Shown: in pieces, positions 4,232 through 6,072 of the stretch | Position numbering within the stretch: the first letter of the stretch is position 1 | How the letters are laid out: each line of letters begins with the position of its first letter | Source of the DNA: an uncultured Bacilli bacterium | Lineage (GTDB): Bacteria; Bacillota_I; Bacilli_A; RF39; UBA660 | NCBI GenBank assembly: GCA_947628075.1 | Contig: CANQYF010000049.1 | Coordinates: 1-6,072, forward strand | Reading direction: 5' to 3' | DNA: 6,072 nucleotides | Notes under the pieces: generated by a model | What the model saw: the letters and a program-made list of their open reading frames with translations, nothing else | Database searches by the model: none | What the model was told of the DNA's origin: nothing | Position numbers and translations under genes: made by a program

Positions 4232-6009
4232 TATGATTCTTCTATTTCGTTAGGTAATAATACATTTCCTGTTATTTTTTCTTCTTTAAGCCTTGCTTCA
4301 ATCCATTCTTTATTTGCCTCATTTACTATAATAGTAATGTCATTTTTAACGCCATTAAACATGCCACTATAAGACTCTACTTGATTAAATTCTGCATTCC
4401 TTAAATCTAAATATTCTAATGAACTCATGCCTCGAAACATATTTTTCATATTTGTTATATTGTTTGTAACAAATTTTGATAAATCTAATTTTTGTACTTG
4501 ACTAAGACCATTAAACATACTTTCCATATTGGTAACATTTCTTGTATAAAAACCACTTACATCTAATTCTGTAAGTGAACTCATACCTCGAAACATGTTT
4601 GACATATTCGTCACATTATGTGTATCAAATTTTGATACATCTAATTTCTGTAATGAACTCATACCATAAAACATACTTAACATATTTATAACATTTCCGG
4701 TATAAAATCCACTTACATCTAGCTCTGTAAGTAAATTCATTCCTTGAAACATATTTGACATATCAGTTACTTTCATGGTATTGAAATTTGATACATCTAG
4801 TTCTGTTGTTGATTCCACTTCGTGAAACATTGATCCCATATTCGCGACATTTTTAGTATTAAAATTACTAACGTCTAATTCTTTAATTTGATTCAATCCA
4901 GAAAACATAAATGTCATATTTTTTACATTAGAGGTATCAAAACGACTAACATCATATTCATTAATACTTATGTTATCAGTACCCCAAAGAAAACGATTAA
5001 AAGTCGAAGATAAATCACTATTAAAATTATAATAACTTACATTTGCTAAATTTATCATGTTATGAAAGAAATATGAATAAATGACACCATAAATTTTGTC
5101 TTTGCTCCCTATATATAAATTATAAAATTGTTCTTCTTCATCTGTCTCTTTTGGTATTTCTTCTATCCATCCCATGATACTTCCGGCTGGTGATTGGTGT
5201 TCTTTAGTACCTATATTAGTTAAATCGACAGGCTCTTCAACTGCATTACTTGTATCTATATAATTGACAAAATATACATTTTTAATATCAGTTAAATGTC
5301 CCATTTTGTATCCTATTCCAAGCGTCCAGCTTGTTCCAGTTAAATACACTGCTTTTTCACCCGTTAGTTCACATTTTAAATCAGTTGTATCAATATCAAT
5401 ATTGATATCTTTCCCTGATATATAACTTTGATCTTCATCTTTATTTGTTAATTCTATATATGTTTCTATACTTTTACTATTATTTCCTACTATATCTAAA
5501 CTTATCGGTATAGTTGTTTCATTTTTTTCTTTTAATGTAGATAAATCAATAACTTGGTGATTTGTTCCCCATCTTAGGAAGACTTTTAAATCGTCTGGTT
5601 GTAAATAATTTAATATACTATTACTACCATTATCAACTGTAATTGTAACATTCGCTGTACATCTATAAATATTATCGTCTTTCTTGGGATTTGTTAATGT
5701 TATTACCCCTATATCATGGAAGCCTTCACTCTTTGTTTTAACATAGTTCTCTTCATCATCGGCATATATTGTTCCTAGATTATCTAGACTCATGGCTGCT
5801 CCATCCACATTTAAATTTAATTTCTCTGTTGGGTTTTGAATACTGGCTATAGATGTTCCTTCTGTACTTCCTGTTACTACTGTTTGAGTATTAGATGAAT
5901 TTACTTCAACTAAAAAATAAGCATATGATGCCCCGACAAGTAATACTAACATGAATAATATTCCTATTATTAATTTTATATTGATTATTTTCTTCTTCTC
6001 TCTTGCCAT
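4231..6009 (-). CDS. BspA-type (DUF285) leucine-rich-repeat surface protein
   Basis: This 592-residue protein belongs to the BspA-like LRR surface proteins; in characterised cases these bind host matrix proteins or other cells, but the ligand here is unknown. A basic N-terminus is followed by a hydrophobic segment at about residues 9-29 ending in GASYAYF (26-32), which resembles the export signals of SipW-dependent TasA/camelysin-type proteins. Residues about 40-215 look like a beta-rich domain with two Cys (117, 213). Residues about 275-350 carry the usual lead-in to DUF285 repeats, including YNLYIGSKDKIYG at 296-308. Eight exact 26-residue units start at 352, 378, 404, 430, 456, 482, 508 and 534, with consensus LDVSxFxTxNVTNMxxMF; the last is degenerate. 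A short charged C-terminus follows (560-592). There is no LPxTG motif and no C-terminal membrane segment, so retention at the surface would depend on the N-terminal segment. The start at 6009 has a modest purine-rich site (AGAAGTG, 6024-6018) and a good -10 upstream. It is a single-gene unit ending at the bidirectional terminator. Confidence 0.88.
   Translation of the reverse strand: MAREKKKIINIKLIIGILFMLVLLVGASYAYFLVEVNSSNTQTVVTGSTEGTSIASIQNPTEKLNLNVDGAAMSLDNLGTIYADDEENYVKTKSEGFHDIGVITLTNPKKDDNIYRCTANVTITVDNGSNSILNYLQPDDLKVFLRWGTNHQVIDLSTLKEKNETTIPISLDIVGNNSKSIETYIELTNKDEDQSYISGKDINIDIDTTDLKCELTGEKAVYLTGTSWTLGIGYKMGHLTDIKNVYFVNYIDTSNAVEEPVDLTNIGTKEHQSPAGSIMGWIEEIPKETDEEEQFYNLYIGSKDKIYGVIYSYFFHNMINLANVSYYNFNSDLSSTFNRFLWGTDNISINEYDVSRFDTSNVKNMTFMFSGLNQIKELDVSNFNTKNVANMGSMFHEVESTTELDVSNFNTMKVTDMSNMFQGMNLLTELDVSGFYTGNVINMLSMFYGMSSLQKLDVSKFDTHNVTNMSNMFRGMSSLTELDVSGFYTRNVTNMESMFNGLSQVQKLDLSKFVTNNITNMKNMFRGMSSLEYLDLRNAEFNQVESYSGMFNGVKNDITIIVNEANKEWIEARLKEEKITGNVLLPNEIEES
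4333..4956 (-). repeat. Eight tandem 78-bp coding repeats (26-residue LRR units)
   Basis: The DUF285 repeats of the surface protein recur every 26 residues without any length variation, which is 78 bp in DNA. Conserved positions in each unit are LDVS, F, T, NV, NM and MF. The final unit (from residue 534, LDLRNAEFNQ) keeps LDL and MF but has lost most of the consensus. A degenerate extra unit may precede the first. Confidence 0.85.
4411..4722 (-). repeat. Higher-order duplication of a two-unit (156-bp) block
   Basis: The block at 4567-4722 (residues 430-481) and the block at 4411-4566 (residues 482-533) resemble each other more than adjacent units do. Each begins LDVSGFYT or LDLSKFVT in alternating order, and exact DNA stretches recur 156 bp apart. 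For example, the 20-mers at 4421-4440 and 4577-4596 differ at one base, and those starting at 4545 and 4701 are nearly identical over about 30 bp. This indicates duplication of a two-unit segment rather than single-unit growth. Confidence 0.7.
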
Positions 6010-6017
6010 CTATTCAA

Positions 6018-6072
6018 CACTTCTCTATTATTATTTCTTATTTATACTTTCATTATACCACATACACCCCCC
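6018..6072 (-). promoter_or_regulatory. Promoter of the BspA-type gene with a G-tract in the spacer
   Basis: On the minus strand an extended -10, TGGTATAAT, has its TATAAT at 6057-6052; transcription would start near 6045, giving a leader of about 36 nt. A -35 spaced by 17 bp would lie at about 6075-6080, beyond the window. A run of at least six G (plus-strand C, 6067-6072) occupies the visible upstream part of the spacer and is cut by the window end, so its length is unknown. The ribosome binding site AGAAGTG at 6024-6018 is 8 nt from the ATG. Confidence 0.6.

Noticed and set aside
4234..4266. LLPNEIEES at the C-terminus of the surface protein as a sortase signal
   Set aside because: It does not match LPxTG, and neither a hydrophobic segment nor a basic tail follows.
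5393..5408. Perfect 16-bp palindrome ATATCAATATTGATAT
   Set aside because: It lies inside the BspA-type coding sequence and encodes a repetitive INIDID stretch; AT-rich codon choice for alternating Ile/Asp/Asn gives such palindromes without regulatory meaning.
1..6072. CRISPR arrays, tRNA or rRNA genes, insertion sequences, phage genes, toxin-antitoxin pairs
   Set aside because: No spaced direct repeats, cloverleaf structures, transposase or integrase motifs, or paired small genes of that kind were seen on either strand.

Overview
The window is strongly AT-rich, low-GC Gram-positive DNA with short intergenic gaps. It looks like an uncultured gut-type Bacilli/Firmicutes lineage, possibly close to the RF39 or Erysipelotrichia groups. 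That placement is inferred from the gene families (SpoIIP, Smr, a BspA-type repeat surface protein, low-GC-type S20) and from base composition, not from a search. Tryptophan is encoded by TGG, and the TGA stop of the spoIIP gene overlaps the next start as ATGA, so a standard bacterial code fits.

Layout. Positions 1-156 hold no convincing gene, only AT-rich sequence and small inverted repeats. From 2763 down to 157 lies a tight minus-strand operon. It starts with a SpoIIP-type sporulation peptidoglycan hydrolase, continues with a 108-residue single-pass membrane protein overlapping it by 4 bp, then (after 48 bp with a candidate internal promoter) a PfkB-family kinase with an Asn-rich C-terminal tail, and ends with a small Smr-domain protein overlapping the kinase by 14 bp. 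A 150-bp divergent promoter region separates this operon from plus-strand rpsT (ribosomal protein S20), which has a strong promoter, a strong ribosome binding site and its own intrinsic terminator. Next on the plus strand is a membrane-anchored transglutaminase-like protein with an intact Cys-His-Asp triad. It is convergent with a 592-residue minus-strand BspA-type (DUF285) leucine-rich-repeat surface protein, and one 14-bp-stem bidirectional terminator serves both.

How the genes relate. The rpsT / spoIIP / small membrane protein group recalls the Bacillus order rpsT-gpr-spoIIP-yqxA, here without gpr and with rpsT pointing away; this suggests a lineage that sporulates or recently did. The transglutaminase-like protein and the repeat protein both appear to act outside the membrane.

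The most notable signal is at the right edge. A run of at least six G (minus strand) lies where the -35/-10 spacer of the surface-protein gene should be, an arrangement that in other bacteria gives phase-variable expression. The tract is cut by the window end, so this remains a hypothesis. I found no clearly new multi-gene system, CRISPR array, mobile element or RNA gene.
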